NCBI RefSeq assembly: GCF_008085905.1
Contig: NZ_VSFF01000011.1
Span: 372,001-436,000, forward strand
Direction of reading: 5' to 3'
DNA from: Actinomadura syzygii
GTDB taxonomy: Bacteria; Actinomycetota; Actinomycetes; Streptosporangiales; Streptosporangiaceae
Length of the DNA: 64,000 nucleotides
Under the pieces are notes generated by a model. It was not told the DNA's origin and searched no databases. It saw only the letters and a list, made by a program, of their open reading frames with translations. Position 1 is the first letter of the stretch; each line of letters opens with the position of its first letter. A program made the translations under genes and the position numbers. Positions 25,115 through 32,939 of the stretch are shown here, piece after piece.

Positions 25115-25810
25115 ATGATCGAAACGGTGTACGCGGCGTCCGGAAGCGAGCCCGCGGGCGGCGTCGCGGGCTGGGCGACCGACCTCATGGACAGGCTCGG
25201 CGCGCCCGGCGCGGGGCTCGCCATCGCGCTGGAGAACCTGTTCCCCCCGCTGCCGAGCGAGGTGATCCTCCCGCTGGCCGGGTTCACCGCCGCGCAGGGC
25301 CGGATGAGCCTCGCGGCGGCCCTGCTCTGGACGACCCTCGGCAGCCTCGCCGGAGCGCTCGCCCTCTACGGCATCGGCGCGCTGATCGGGCGCGACCGCG
25401 TCCGCGCGCTGGTGGCGTGGCTGCCGCTCGTCAAGCTGTCCGACCTCGACCGGACGGAGGCGTGGTTCGCGCGGCACGGCGCCAAGGCGGTGTTCCTCGG
25501 CCGCATGATCCCGATCTTCCGCAGCCTGGTGTCCGTCCCGGCGGGGGTGGAGCGGATGCGGATGACGACGTTCCTGCTCTACACCGGCCTCGGCAGCCTG
25601 CTGTGGAACACGGCGTTCGTCCTCGCCGGGTACGGGCTCGGCGACAACTGGCGGACGGTCGAGGAGTACGCCGGCGTGTACTCCAAGGCGGTGCTGGCGC
25701 TCGCCGCCGTCGCGGTCGCGGCGTTCGCCGCCGTGCGTATCGTGAGGGGACGGCGGACCGGAGAGCATCGGGCGGGGACACGAGAGATCGAACGTGATCG
25801 CATCCTCTGA
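25115..25810 (+). CDS. DedA-family membrane protein
   Basis: A 231-residue polytopic protein of the DedA/VTT family (lipid scramblase or undecaprenyl-phosphate flippase-related). Conserved features are ENLFPPLPSEVILPLAGF near the N-terminus and FLGRMIPIFRSLVSVPAGVERM, the family's re-entrant loop signature with essential Arg residues. About five hydrophobic segments are visible. Its 3' end overlaps the start of the sensor kinase by 17 bp, so it may be cotranscribed with the following two-component system, hinting at a membrane or envelope stress link. Confidence 0.92.
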   Translation: MIETVYAASGSEPAGGVAGWATDLMDRLGAPGAGLAIALENLFPPLPSEVILPLAGFTAAQGRMSLAAALLWTTLGSLAGALALYGIGALIGRDRVRALVAWLPLVKLSDLDRTEAWFARHGAKAVFLGRMIPIFRSLVSVPAGVERMRMTTFLLYTGLGSLLWNTAFVLAGYGLGDNWRTVEEYAGVYSKAVLALAAVAVAAFAAVRIVRGRRTGEHRAGTREIERDRIL

Positions 25811-26981
25811 CGCCCGGAGCACCCGCCGACGACCCGCGCGGACGGTCGCGCGGGTCGCGGTGGGCCTCCTGCTGGGCGCGGTGACGGCGGGCGCGGAGAT
25901 GGTCCTGCTGGCCGCGGCGGCGCTGCTGATGGCCTATTCGCTGGCCTTCTCGCGCGGCCGCCGGACGGTCCCGGGGATCGTCGCCGGCGCCGCCCGCGCC
26001 GCCGCCGAGCTGGAGCGCCGGCGCCTCGGGAGGTTCCTCGGCGAGCGCGGCCCCGCCGACTACGGGCCGCCGCGGGCGCTGGCCTACCTCGTCCTGCGGG
26101 TGCCGGTCGGGCTGCTCGGCGGCGTGATCATGTTCCTGATCGCCTACGGCGCCGCGATGGCGGCGGAGCTCGCCGCGAGCTGGTGGATCACCGGCGACTA
26201 CATGGACGGCATCCCGCCGACCCCCGGGATCGTCGTCTACACGGCGGTGTTCGGGCTGGTCCTGCTGTTCCTGGCCGTCCAGGGCCTGGTCGGGGTCGCG
26301 GCGCTGGAGCGGACCGTGGCCCGCCGCTGCCTCGGCCCGAGCCCGCTGGAGGAGTACGAGCGCCGCATCGCGCGCCTTTCGGTGACCCGGGCGCAGGTCG
26401 TGGACGCGGTCGACGACGAGCGCCGCCGCATCGAGCGCGACCTGCACGACGGCGTCCAGCAGCGGCTCGTGGCGCTCGGCATGCTGATCGGCCGCGCCCG
26501 CCGCGCCGGGGACGCCGACCGCGCGTCCGACCTGCTGGGGCAGGCCCACGAGGAGTCGGCGCGCGCCCTGGAGGACCTGCGGGAGGTCGCCTGGCGCGTC
26601 TACCCGGCCGCGCTGGACGGCGAGGGCCTGCGCGCCGCGCTGGAGACGGTCGCCGAGCGTTCGCCGCTGCCGGTGGAGATCGGCTACGCCGTCCCGGGGC
26701 GTCCGCCGCGCGCGGTCGAGACCGCCGCGTACTTCGTCGTCTGCGAGGCGGTCACGAACGCCGCCAAGCACTCCGGGGCGAGCCGCGTGAAAGTGGACGT
26801 CACCGGGTCGGCCACAATGATCGGCGTGCGCATCGAGGACGACGGTTCGGGCGGAGCCGATCCGGCGGGCGGCGGGCTCGCCGGCCTCGCCCGCAGGGTC
26901 GCCGCGCTGGACGGCGAGTTCGCCGTGTCCAGCCCGCCCGGCGGCCCGACCGTGATCACCGCGGAGCTGCCGTGCGGGTGA
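25794..26981 (+). CDS. NarL-class sensor histidine kinase
   Basis: A 395-residue kinase with an N-terminal membrane domain of about four helices (about 20-50, 96-125 and 145-170), a DUF4153/PspC-like sensor fold of unknown ligand, then HisKA_3 with phospho-acceptor His218 in ERDLHDGVQQRLVALG. A HATPase follows (CEAVTNAAKHSGAS and a GGLAGLARR G-box). A GTG at 25794 overlaps the DedA stop. It forms a standard pair with the LuxR-type response regulator immediately downstream. Confidence 0.93.
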   Translation: MIASSDARSTRRRPARTVARVAVGLLLGAVTAGAEMVLLAAAALLMAYSLAFSRGRRTVPGIVAGAARAAAELERRRLGRFLGERGPADYGPPRALAYLVLRVPVGLLGGVIMFLIAYGAAMAAELAASWWITGDYMDGIPPTPGIVVYTAVFGLVLLFLAVQGLVGVAALERTVARRCLGPSPLEEYERRIARLSVTRAQVVDAVDDERRRIERDLHDGVQQRLVALGMLIGRARRAGDADRASDLLGQAHEESARALEDLREVAWRVYPAALDGEGLRAALETVAERSPLPVEIGYAVPGRPPRAVETAAYFVVCEAVTNAAKHSGASRVKVDVTGSATMIGVRIEDDGSGGADPAGGGLAGLARRVAALDGEFAVSSPPGGPTVITAELPCG

Positions 26982-27000
26982 TGCTGCCGTGCGGGTGATG
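26967..27000 (+). repeat. 17-bp tandem duplication at the kinase/regulator junction
   Basis: CTGCCGTGCGGGTGATG occurs twice head-to-tail (26967-26983 and 26984-27000). The first copy holds the kinase stop and the second the regulator start. Collapsing the repeat would give a classic overlap of the stop and start codons. Confidence 0.9.
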
Positions 27001-27660
27001 CTGGCGGAGGACTCGACGCTCCTCCGCGAGGGCCTCGTCCGGCTGCTGGCCGAGGAGGGGCACGCGGTCGCGGCGGCGGTCGGGGACGGCGACGCGCTGC
27101 TCGCCGCGGTGGCCGCCGGTCCGCCGGACGTCGTGGTCGTGGACGTCCGCATGCCGCCGACCCACACCGACGAGGGCCTGCGCGCCGCGCTGGAGATCAG
27201 GCGGCGGTGGCCGGACGTGGGCGTGCTCGTCCTGTCCCAGTACGTGGAGAAGCGCTACGCCGCCGAGCTGATCACCGCGGACAGCGGCGGGGTCGGCTAC
27301 CTGCTGAAGGACCGGGTCGCCCAGGTCGACGAGTTCCTCGACGCGCTCGACCGGGTCGGCGCGGGCGGCGCGGCGTTCGACCCGGAGGTGGTGCGGCGGC
27401 TGCTCGCCGCGCACGGCGCGCGGGACGACCCCCTCGCCCGGCTGACCCCGCGTGAGCGGGACGTCCTCGGCGCCATGGCGCAGGGCCACACCAACGCCTC
27501 GATCGCCGCGAGCCTGCACGTCTCGCAGAGCGCGGTGGAGAAGCACGTCAACGCGATCTTCGACAAGCTCGACCTGTCGCACGCGACCGGGTACAGCCGC
27601 CGCGTCCTCGCCGTCCTGCGCTGTCTGGGCTCGGAACCGCCCGCCAGAGAATCGGACTAA
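26989..27660 (+). CDS. NarL/LuxR-family response regulator
   Basis: A 223-residue regulator with a receiver domain (acidic AED, phospho-acceptor Asp52 in VVVVDVRMPP, Lys in YLLKDRV) and a C-terminal LuxR helix-turn-helix (LTPRERDVLGAMAQGHTNAS, then IAASLHVSQSAVEKHVNAIFDKL). The GTG start at 26989 lies 7 nt after the kinase stop because of a short duplication. It partners the upstream kinase; targets may include the DedA gene and the formaldehyde dehydrogenase just downstream. Confidence 0.95.
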   Translation: MRVMLAEDSTLLREGLVRLLAEEGHAVAAAVGDGDALLAAVAAGPPDVVVVDVRMPPTHTDEGLRAALEIRRRWPDVGVLVLSQYVEKRYAAELITADSGGVGYLLKDRVAQVDEFLDALDRVGAGGAAFDPEVVRRLLAAHGARDDPLARLTPRERDVLGAMAQGHTNASIAASLHVSQSAVEKHVNAIFDKLDLSHATGYSRRVLAVLRCLGSEPPARESD

Positions 27661-27715
27661 CGGCAATAAATCGGGTAGGGGTTCCGGACGATCCTCAATC
27701 GCGGAGGGAGGGGTC

Positions 27716-28930
27716 GTGGCGGACACCAACCGAGGGGTCGTGTACCAGCGGCCCGGCGAGGTCACGGTCGAGGACCTGGACTTCCCGAAGCTCGAACTGG
27801 CCGAGCAGAACGGCCGCAAGCTGGAGCACGGCGCCATCCTCAAGGTACTGGCCACCAACATCTGCGGGTCCGACCAGCACATGGTGCGCGGTCGGACGAC
27901 CGCGCCCGCCGGGCTCACGCTCGGCCACGAGATCACCGGCGAGGTGATCGAGACCGGCAGGGACGTGGAGTTCATCAAGGAGGGCGACCTCGTCAGCGTC
28001 CCGTTCAACATCGCCTGCGGGCGCTGCCGCAACTGCAAGGAGCGCCACACCGGCGTGTGCGAGAACGTCAACCAGGACCGTCCGGGCGCCGCCTACGGGT
28101 ACGTCGACATGGGCGGCTGGCACGGCGGGCAGGCGCGGTACGCGGTCGTCCCGTACGCCGACTTCAACCTGCTCAGGTTCCCCGCCGACCGCGACACGGT
28201 CATGGCGAAGCTCGAAGACCTCGCCATGCTGTCGGACATCTTCCCGACCGGCTACCACGGCGCCTACACGGCGGGCGTGACCACGGGCTCCACCGTGTAC
28301 GTGGCGGGCGCGGGCCCGGTCGGGCTCGCCTGCGCCACCGCGTGCCACGTCCTCGGCGCCGCCGTCGTGATCGTCGGCGACATGAACGAGGGACGCCTCG
28401 GGCAGGCGCGCGGGTTCGGCTGCGAGACGATCGACCTGTCGCAGCACGCCGACGTCTCCGAGCAGATCGAGCAGATCCTCGGTGTCGGCGAGGTGGACGC
28501 GGCCGTCGACTGCGTCGGGTTCGAGGCGCGCGGCCACGGGCCGAAGGGGTCGGCGGGGGAGCAGCCCGCGACCGTCCTCAACACGCTGATGGACATCACC
28601 CGCGCCGCGGGCGGGCTCGGCATCCCCGGCCTGTACGTCACGGGCGACCCGGGCGCGGAGGACGAGAACGCGAAGGTCGGCCAGCTCGGCCTGCGGATCG
28701 GCCTCGGCTGGGCCAAGTCGCTGTACTTCGTCACCGGGCAGTGCCCGGTGATGAGCTACAACCGGCAGCTCATGATGTCGATCCTGTACGACAAGGTGCA
28801 GATCGCGCGGAACGTCAACGCGGCGGTCATCCCGCTCGACCAGGCGCCCGAGGGGTACGCCGCGTTCGACAAGGGCGCGGCGCGCAAGTACATCCTCGAC
28901 CCGCACGGCGTGGTCGCCGCCGCTGCCTAG
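27716..28930 (+). CDS. fdhA: Glutathione-independent formaldehyde dehydrogenase
   Basis: A 404-residue zinc MDR enzyme that closely resembles the Pseudomonas putida-type FdhA dismutase, oxidising formaldehyde with tightly bound NAD. Catalytic-zinc ligands are Cys50 (NICGSDQHMVRGRT) and His71-Glu72 (LGHEITGEV). The structural-zinc cysteines are 101, 104, 107 and 115. The long loop with PGAAYGYVDMGGWHGGQARY and the Rossmann motif VAGAGPVGLACA are diagnostic. GTG at 27716 follows GGAGGGAGGGG. A hairpin ends the transcript against the convergent GntR gene. Confidence 0.94.
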   Translation: MADTNRGVVYQRPGEVTVEDLDFPKLELAEQNGRKLEHGAILKVLATNICGSDQHMVRGRTTAPAGLTLGHEITGEVIETGRDVEFIKEGDLVSVPFNIACGRCRNCKERHTGVCENVNQDRPGAAYGYVDMGGWHGGQARYAVVPYADFNLLRFPADRDTVMAKLEDLAMLSDIFPTGYHGAYTAGVTTGSTVYVAGAGPVGLACATACHVLGAAVVIVGDMNEGRLGQARGFGCETIDLSQHADVSEQIEQILGVGEVDAAVDCVGFEARGHGPKGSAGEQPATVLNTLMDITRAAGGLGIPGLYVTGDPGAEDENAKVGQLGLRIGLGWAKSLYFVTGQCPVMSYNRQLMMSILYDKVQIARNVNAAVIPLDQAPEGYAAFDKGAARKYILDPHGVVAAAA

Positions 28931-28948
28931 CGGACGGCCGACCGGCTC

Positions 28949-28977
28949 CGCTTCGTCCTGCGCGACGGGACGAAGCG
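28949..28977. terminator. Bidirectional hairpin terminator
   Basis: CGCTTCGTCC (28949-28958) and GGACGAAGCG (28968-28977) form a perfect 10-bp stem with a 9-nt loop between the convergent formaldehyde dehydrogenase and GntR genes. Confidence 0.75.
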
Positions 28978-28981
28978 CGGG

Positions 28982-29737
28982 CTAGCCGCGTCCGCCGCCG
29001 GGGCGTCGCGGTCCCGCGATCATGATCGCCTCGGTCTCGGTGAAGTAGGCGGCCGCCGCCTCGCGGGCGCGGCCGGGGTCCCCCGTGCACACCGCCTCGA
29101 CCAGCGGCGCGATGCGCGCGGCCGCGACGGCGGGGTCGGCGAACGCGTGCGCGAACCCGTCCCGGACGGCCAGGTAGGCGTTCAGCAGGGCGTTGATCAT
29201 GAACCCGTAGACCCGGTTCCCGGTCGCGGCGGCGACCACCCGGTGGATCTCGCACTCGGTGAGCTGCGCGGTGGAGGCGTCCTCGGCGTCCCGCAGCACC
29301 GCCGCGAGGCGCCGCAGCCGGTCGCGGTGCTCGGCCGTGGCGTGCGCGGCGGCCTTCCCCGCGATGTGCGCGCCGATCTCCCTGCGGACCTCGAAGACCT
29401 CCCGCATCCAGGCCGGGCCGACCGTGCTGACCAGCATCGGCAGCAGTTCGGGCCCGCCGAGCCGCTCGTAGTCGCGGACCCGCGTGCCGACGCCGTGCCG
29501 CGTCTCCAGCAGCCCCGCCTGCGCCAGCCGGACGATCGCGTGCTTCAGCGACGTCCGCGTCACCGCGTACCCGGCCGCGAGCTCCCGCTCCGGCGGCAGG
29601 TACGAGCCGGGCGGGTAGCGGCCGCTCAGCACGTCGTCGCGGAGCCGGTCGACGAGGGCGTCGACGACGGTGTCGCGGGGGATGGGCGAGGGCGGCACAG
29701 TGCCTCCAGAGGTCCACTGGCTCATCCACTGGACCAT
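28982..29737 (-). CDS. FadR-subfamily GntR transcriptional regulator
   Basis: A 251-residue regulator with an N-terminal winged helix (VVDALVDRLRDDVLSGRYPP, then LPPERELAAGYAVTRTSLKHAIVRLAQAGLLETRHGVGTRV) and an all-helical FCD effector domain (about 100-235) that usually binds carboxylates through His/Asp metal ligands. ATG at 29737 has GGAGG at good spacing; a second ATG lies four codons on. The start region overlaps repeats of CCAGTGGA, consistent with autoregulation. The divergent YbaK-like gene may also be controlled. Confidence 0.9.
   Translation of the reverse strand: MVQWMSQWTSGGTVPPSPIPRDTVVDALVDRLRDDVLSGRYPPGSYLPPERELAAGYAVTRTSLKHAIVRLAQAGLLETRHGVGTRVRDYERLGGPELLPMLVSTVGPAWMREVFEVRREIGAHIAGKAAAHATAEHRDRLRRLAAVLRDAEDASTAQLTECEIHRVVAAATGNRVYGFMINALLNAYLAVRDGFAHAFADPAVAAARIAPLVEAVCTGDPGRAREAAAAYFTETEAIMIAGPRRPGGGRG
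29711..29735. promoter_or_regulatory. Candidate GntR operator over the start codon
   Basis: GGTCCACTGG (29711-29720) and CCACTGGACC (29726-29735) form an inverted repeat with one mismatch and a 5-nt spacer. The same segment contains TCCACTGG twice as a 12-bp direct repeat. It covers the first codons of the GntR gene. Confidence 0.5.
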
Positions 29738-29821
29738 ATCGCCTCCGCGAGATCCGTGGCAGGGTGGGACCCTGACCACAGGCTCGGGGAGCCTCCGGCC
29801 GAGTTCAAGAGGGGGACGTCC

Positions 29822-30340
29822 ATGCTCGGCACGCTCGACTGGCGACCGGCGGGCGACCGCCTGGACCTGCTGGCCGACCCGGTCGCGGCGGCGATCGCGG
29901 CGGCGCCGGACGCCGAGACCGCCGAGATCGACCCCGAACTGGCCGACACGGCGGCGTTCTGCGAGCGGTACGACGTCCCGCTCGAGGCGAGCGCCAACTG
30001 CGTGGTCGTCGCCGCCAAGCGCGGCGGCGAGGTCGGCTACGCGGCCTGCATGATCCTCGCCACCGGCCGCGCGGACGTGAACGGCGTCGTCCGCAAGCGC
30101 CTCGGCGCCCGCAAGGCGTCGTTCGCGCCGATGGCGGACGCGACGTCCCTCACCGGCATGGAGTACGGCGGCATCACCCCGGTCGGCCTCCCCGCGGGCT
30201 GGCCGATCCTGGTGGACGAGGCCGTCGCCGCCGCGTCCCGCGTCGTGATCGGCAGCGGCCTGCGCCGCTCGAAGCTCCTCGTCCCGGGCAAGGCCCTGAC
30301 CGCCCTTCCCGGCGCGGAGGTCCTCGCCCTCGCCCTGTGA
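29822..30340 (+). CDS. YbaK/EbsC-family aminoacyl-tRNA deacylase-like protein
   Basis: A 172-residue protein of the YbaK/ProX editing fold, which hydrolyses mischarged aminoacyl-tRNAs in trans. Family signatures are CVVVAAKRGGE with the conserved Lys, and the strand-turn region RKRLGARKASFAPMADATSLTGMEYGGITPVGLP. Length fits stand-alone bacterial members. AGGGGG precedes the ATG. It is transcribed divergently from the GntR regulator, with the start codons 84 bp apart. Amino-acid specificity is not deducible. Confidence 0.87.
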   Translation: MLGTLDWRPAGDRLDLLADPVAAAIAAAPDAETAEIDPELADTAAFCERYDVPLEASANCVVVAAKRGGEVGYAACMILATGRADVNGVVRKRLGARKASFAPMADATSLTGMEYGGITPVGLPAGWPILVDEAVAAASRVVIGSGLRRSKLLVPGKALTALPGAEVLALAL

Positions 30341-30362
30341 CTGGATCGCGTGACCCACGCGC

Positions 30363-31472
30363 TCAGGAGGGGACCGAGTCGACCGGGTACCGGGCGCCGC
30401 CCACGGCGCGGGCGCGGTCGAGCAGCGTCCGGTTCGCGGCCAGCATCGCCTCGACCGGCGCGCATCCGGGCGACGCCGCGCGCAGCACGCTGAACAGGAC
30501 GGCCTCCCCGCCCGGCACCGGAGCGCGCCCGGACCGCAGCGCCTTGATCAGGGTGACGCCGCTGAGCCCGAGGTCGTCCGCGGTCGTCTCCGCCATCGTC
30601 GCCCCGATCACCTCCGCCGCCCGTGACACCGGCAGGAACACCATGCCGAGCGGATGCGGGCGCGCCCACTCGCCGAGCGCGATCAGCTCCTCCACGTCGG
30701 GACGCATCCGGTCGCAGAAGTCGAAGTACGCGAGCTCCTCGGTCTCGGCCGTGCCGGGCGGAGGCTCGCCGCCGTCCCCGTGCAGGACGGCCTTGACCTC
30801 GTACGCCCACCCGACGTCCGTGGGCTTGATCTGGGCGGACACCTCCTCGGCCCGCACATCGCGCTGGACGCGCAGCACGTCCGCCGCGTCCCGGCACGGG
30901 ACGGTGCAGGCCAGCACCCGCTCCGGCGCCGGGACGAGCCGCAGCTCGGCCGCCGTGATCACGCCGTGCCGCCCGAGCCCGCCGAGCACCGCGTCGAACA
31001 CCTCGGGAAGGACGCCGGACGAGCAGCGCACCGCCTGCCCGCCGACGACGACGTCCAGCGCGCGGACGTTGTCGGCCTGCGTCCCGTACCGGTGAGACGT
31101 CCCGCCGACGCCGCCCGCGGAGAGCGTCCCGCCGACGGTCAGGTCGAGGTAGTCGGTCAGCACCGGCGGCGTCAGCCCGTGCGGCAGCGTCGCCGCGAGG
31201 ACCTCCCGCCAGGTCGCCCCGGCCCCGGCCACCGCAGTGCCTCCGCCGTCCGCCGCGCCCGTCTCGACCACGTCGACGCCGTTCAGGCCGCGCAGGTCGA
31301 GCGACACGCCGGACGTCAGCGACTGGCCGTACGTCGAGTGCCCGAGGCCGCGGGGCAGCGCCTCCAGACCGCTCGCGGCGGCGTCCCGGAGGGCGGCGGC
31401 GACCTCGTCCGCCGACCCCGGACGCACCACCCGGACGGGCGTCCGCTCCACGATCCCACCGAAGTCGCGCAT
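30363..31472 (-). CDS. FAD-binding (PCMH-type) oxidoreductase resembling cytokinin dehydrogenase
   Basis: A 369-residue flavoprotein of the vanillyl-alcohol-oxidase/PCMH superfamily. ALPRGLGHSTYGQSLTSGVS carries the GHS motif whose His is covalently linked to FAD in cytokinin dehydrogenases. The segment DYLDLTVGGTLSAGGVGGTS, with RYGTQADNVRALDVVVGGQ, is also the cytokinin-dehydrogenase arrangement. The protein is shorter than plant or Rhodococcus fascians enzymes (about 440-550 residues), so the C-terminal substrate domain is reduced and the substrate may differ. It converges on the YbaK-like gene with a 22-bp gap. Confidence 0.75.
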   Translation of the reverse strand: MRDFGGIVERTPVRVVRPGSADEVAAALRDAAASGLEALPRGLGHSTYGQSLTSGVSLDLRGLNGVDVVETGAADGGGTAVAGAGATWREVLAATLPHGLTPPVLTDYLDLTVGGTLSAGGVGGTSHRYGTQADNVRALDVVVGGQAVRCSSGVLPEVFDAVLGGLGRHGVITAAELRLVPAPERVLACTVPCRDAADVLRVQRDVRAEEVSAQIKPTDVGWAYEVKAVLHGDGGEPPPGTAETEELAYFDFCDRMRPDVEELIALGEWARPHPLGMVFLPVSRAAEVIGATMAETTADDLGLSGVTLIKALRSGRAPVPGGEAVLFSVLRAASPGCAPVEAMLAANRTLLDRARAVGGARYPVDSVPS

Positions 31473-31524
31473 GCCCCCACCCTCTCGCGAACCCGCACCG
31501 GGCCGCCCCCGACCCGCCGGGCGC

Positions 31525-32001
31525 TCAGGGGAAGCGGTCAGCGGGGGCGCGGAGGCGGTCGGTGACGCGGCCGAGGGCGTCGCCGAGCACCGCGAGCTCC
31601 TCCGGCGTCAGCACCTCGATCAGCGTCTCCCGGACGACGCGCCGGTGCCCCGGCCTGGCCCGGGCCAGCCGCTCGGCGCCCGCGTCGGTCAGCTCGGCCC
31701 AGACCGAGCGCCGGTCGTCCTCGCAGCCCGTCCGCCGGACGAGCCCGGCGCGTTCGAGCTGGGTCACCTGGTAGGTCAGCCGGCTCTTCGACACCATCAC
31801 CTTGCGCGCGAGGTCGGACATCCGCAGCCGGTGGCCCTCCGCCAGCGACAGCCCGACCAGCACCTCGAACTCGGGATGCGAGAGCCCGCCGTCCCGCTTC
31901 AGCTGCCGCTCGACCTCGTGGTCGATCAGGTGGCTCGCGGCGAGGAAGGCCATCCAGGCGCGCAGCTCATCCGGTCCCAGGGCGTCCGCACCGTCGCTCA
32001 T
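31525..32001 (-). CDS. MarR-family transcriptional regulator
   Basis: A 158-residue winged-helix regulator. The core is LSHPEFEVLVGLSLAEGHRLRMSDLARKVMVSKSRLTYQVTQLERAGLVRRTGCEDDRRSVWAELTDAG as separate motifs: HTH (about 60-85) and wing (DDRRS). It is divergent from the DoxX-like gene. Their 116-bp intergenic region is AT-rich and contains two ATTTGAATC repeats, so it probably represses the DoxX gene and itself. Confidence 0.92.
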   Translation of the reverse strand: MSDGADALGPDELRAWMAFLAASHLIDHEVERQLKRDGGLSHPEFEVLVGLSLAEGHRLRMSDLARKVMVSKSRLTYQVTQLERAGLVRRTGCEDDRRSVWAELTDAGAERLARARPGHRRVVRETLIEVLTPEELAVLGDALGRVTDRLRAPADRFP

Positions 32002-32052
32002 ATGGGGATTCTAGTTGTCTTGAATGGATTTCGAAGTTTCTAAATGGTCTGG

Positions 32053-32096
32053 ATTTGAATCACCCTGCTAGCGTCGGGAAAGTTCATATTTGAATC
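32053..32096. promoter_or_regulatory. ATTTGAATC repeats in the MarR/DoxX divergent promoter
   Basis: ATTTGAATC is found at 32053-32061 and 32088-32096 (35 bp apart, close to three or four helical turns), with the related CTTGAATGGATTTCGAAG at about 32018-32035. The area is markedly AT-rich for this genome and lies just before the DoxX ribosome-binding site. Confidence 0.45.
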
Positions 32097-32117
32097 TTCA
32101 ACCGAAGGAGACGAGGC

Positions 32118-32579
32118 ATGCTCCCACCCCGCGGTCACCCCGCCATGCCCGACGCCGGACTCCTCCTCGGACGGCTCGCGGTCGGCGTGATCTTCGTCGC
32201 GCACGGCTGGCAGAAACTCGTCGACGAGGGCCACGCGGAGGTCGCGAGGTCCTTCGACCACCTCGGCATCCCGGTGCCGAGCCTGTCCGCGCTGTACTGC
32301 ACCTGGGTCGAGCTGCTCGGCGGCCTCGCGCTCATCGCCGGGTTCCTCGTCCCGCTCGCCGGGGTGCTCATCGCGCTGAACATGGCCGGAGCGTTCTGGT
32401 TCGTCCACATGGACAACGGCCTGTTCTCGGAGAAGGGCGGCTACGAGTACGTGATGGTCCTCGCGGCGGTCTCGGTGCTGTTCGCGCTCACCGGCGCCGG
32501 CCGGTACTCGCTGGACGCCCTCCTGTGGACCCGCCACGGCGAGGGCGCCGGACGATACCGGGAGTCCGTCCGCGCCTGA
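32118..32579 (+). CDS. DoxX-family membrane protein
   Basis: A 153-residue protein with four hydrophobic segments and the DoxX signature LLLGRLAVGVIFVAHGWQKL, followed by YCTWVELLGGLALIAGFLVPLAG. DoxX proteins are integral membrane proteins linked to thiosulfate:quinone reduction and to oxidative or thiol-stress complexes in mycobacteria. GAAGGAGA precedes the ATG. Control by the divergent MarR regulator, likely redox- or phenolic-responsive, is inferred from gene arrangement. Confidence 0.9.
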   Translation: MLPPRGHPAMPDAGLLLGRLAVGVIFVAHGWQKLVDEGHAEVARSFDHLGIPVPSLSALYCTWVELLGGLALIAGFLVPLAGVLIALNMAGAFWFVHMDNGLFSEKGGYEYVMVLAAVSVLFALTGAGRYSLDALLWTRHGEGAGRYRESVRA

Positions 32580-32939
32580 CCCGCCCCCCCGGCTCGCCTG
32601 ACCCACCCCAACCAGCCCGTCCGCGCCCGTGCGGCCCGGTCCTCGCGACCGCCGCCGCCCGCGCGGGCGGGCTGGCGGCGTCTACGGGCGAAATGTGATG
32701 TATGTAACTTTTTGTCCGACTATCCGGCTCGTGACTCGTCCACCGTGACCGGACGATCAACAGCGGTCACCTGCCGGGAAAGGAATCTGGTCCGCTCCAA
32801 TCCCCGGCGGGGGCGTCCCCACCCTCCTGACACCGACCTTTTCCGGACATCAGCCCTTAACGTCGAAGTGACAGGATGTTCCTGATGACCGTTTCTGGGC
32901 ATGGTGATCACTGAATGTTCCTGGAGAGGCAGGTCGCAG
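32580..32939. other. Intergenic region before otsA
   Basis: No gene is seen. A perfect G/C palindrome (CCGCCCGC followed by GCGGGCGG, 32655-32670) may end the DoxX transcript. An AT-rich patch (32690-32720, including TGTATGTAACTTTTTG) and further short AT-richer stretches up to 32915 probably hold the otsA promoter. Confidence 0.5.
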
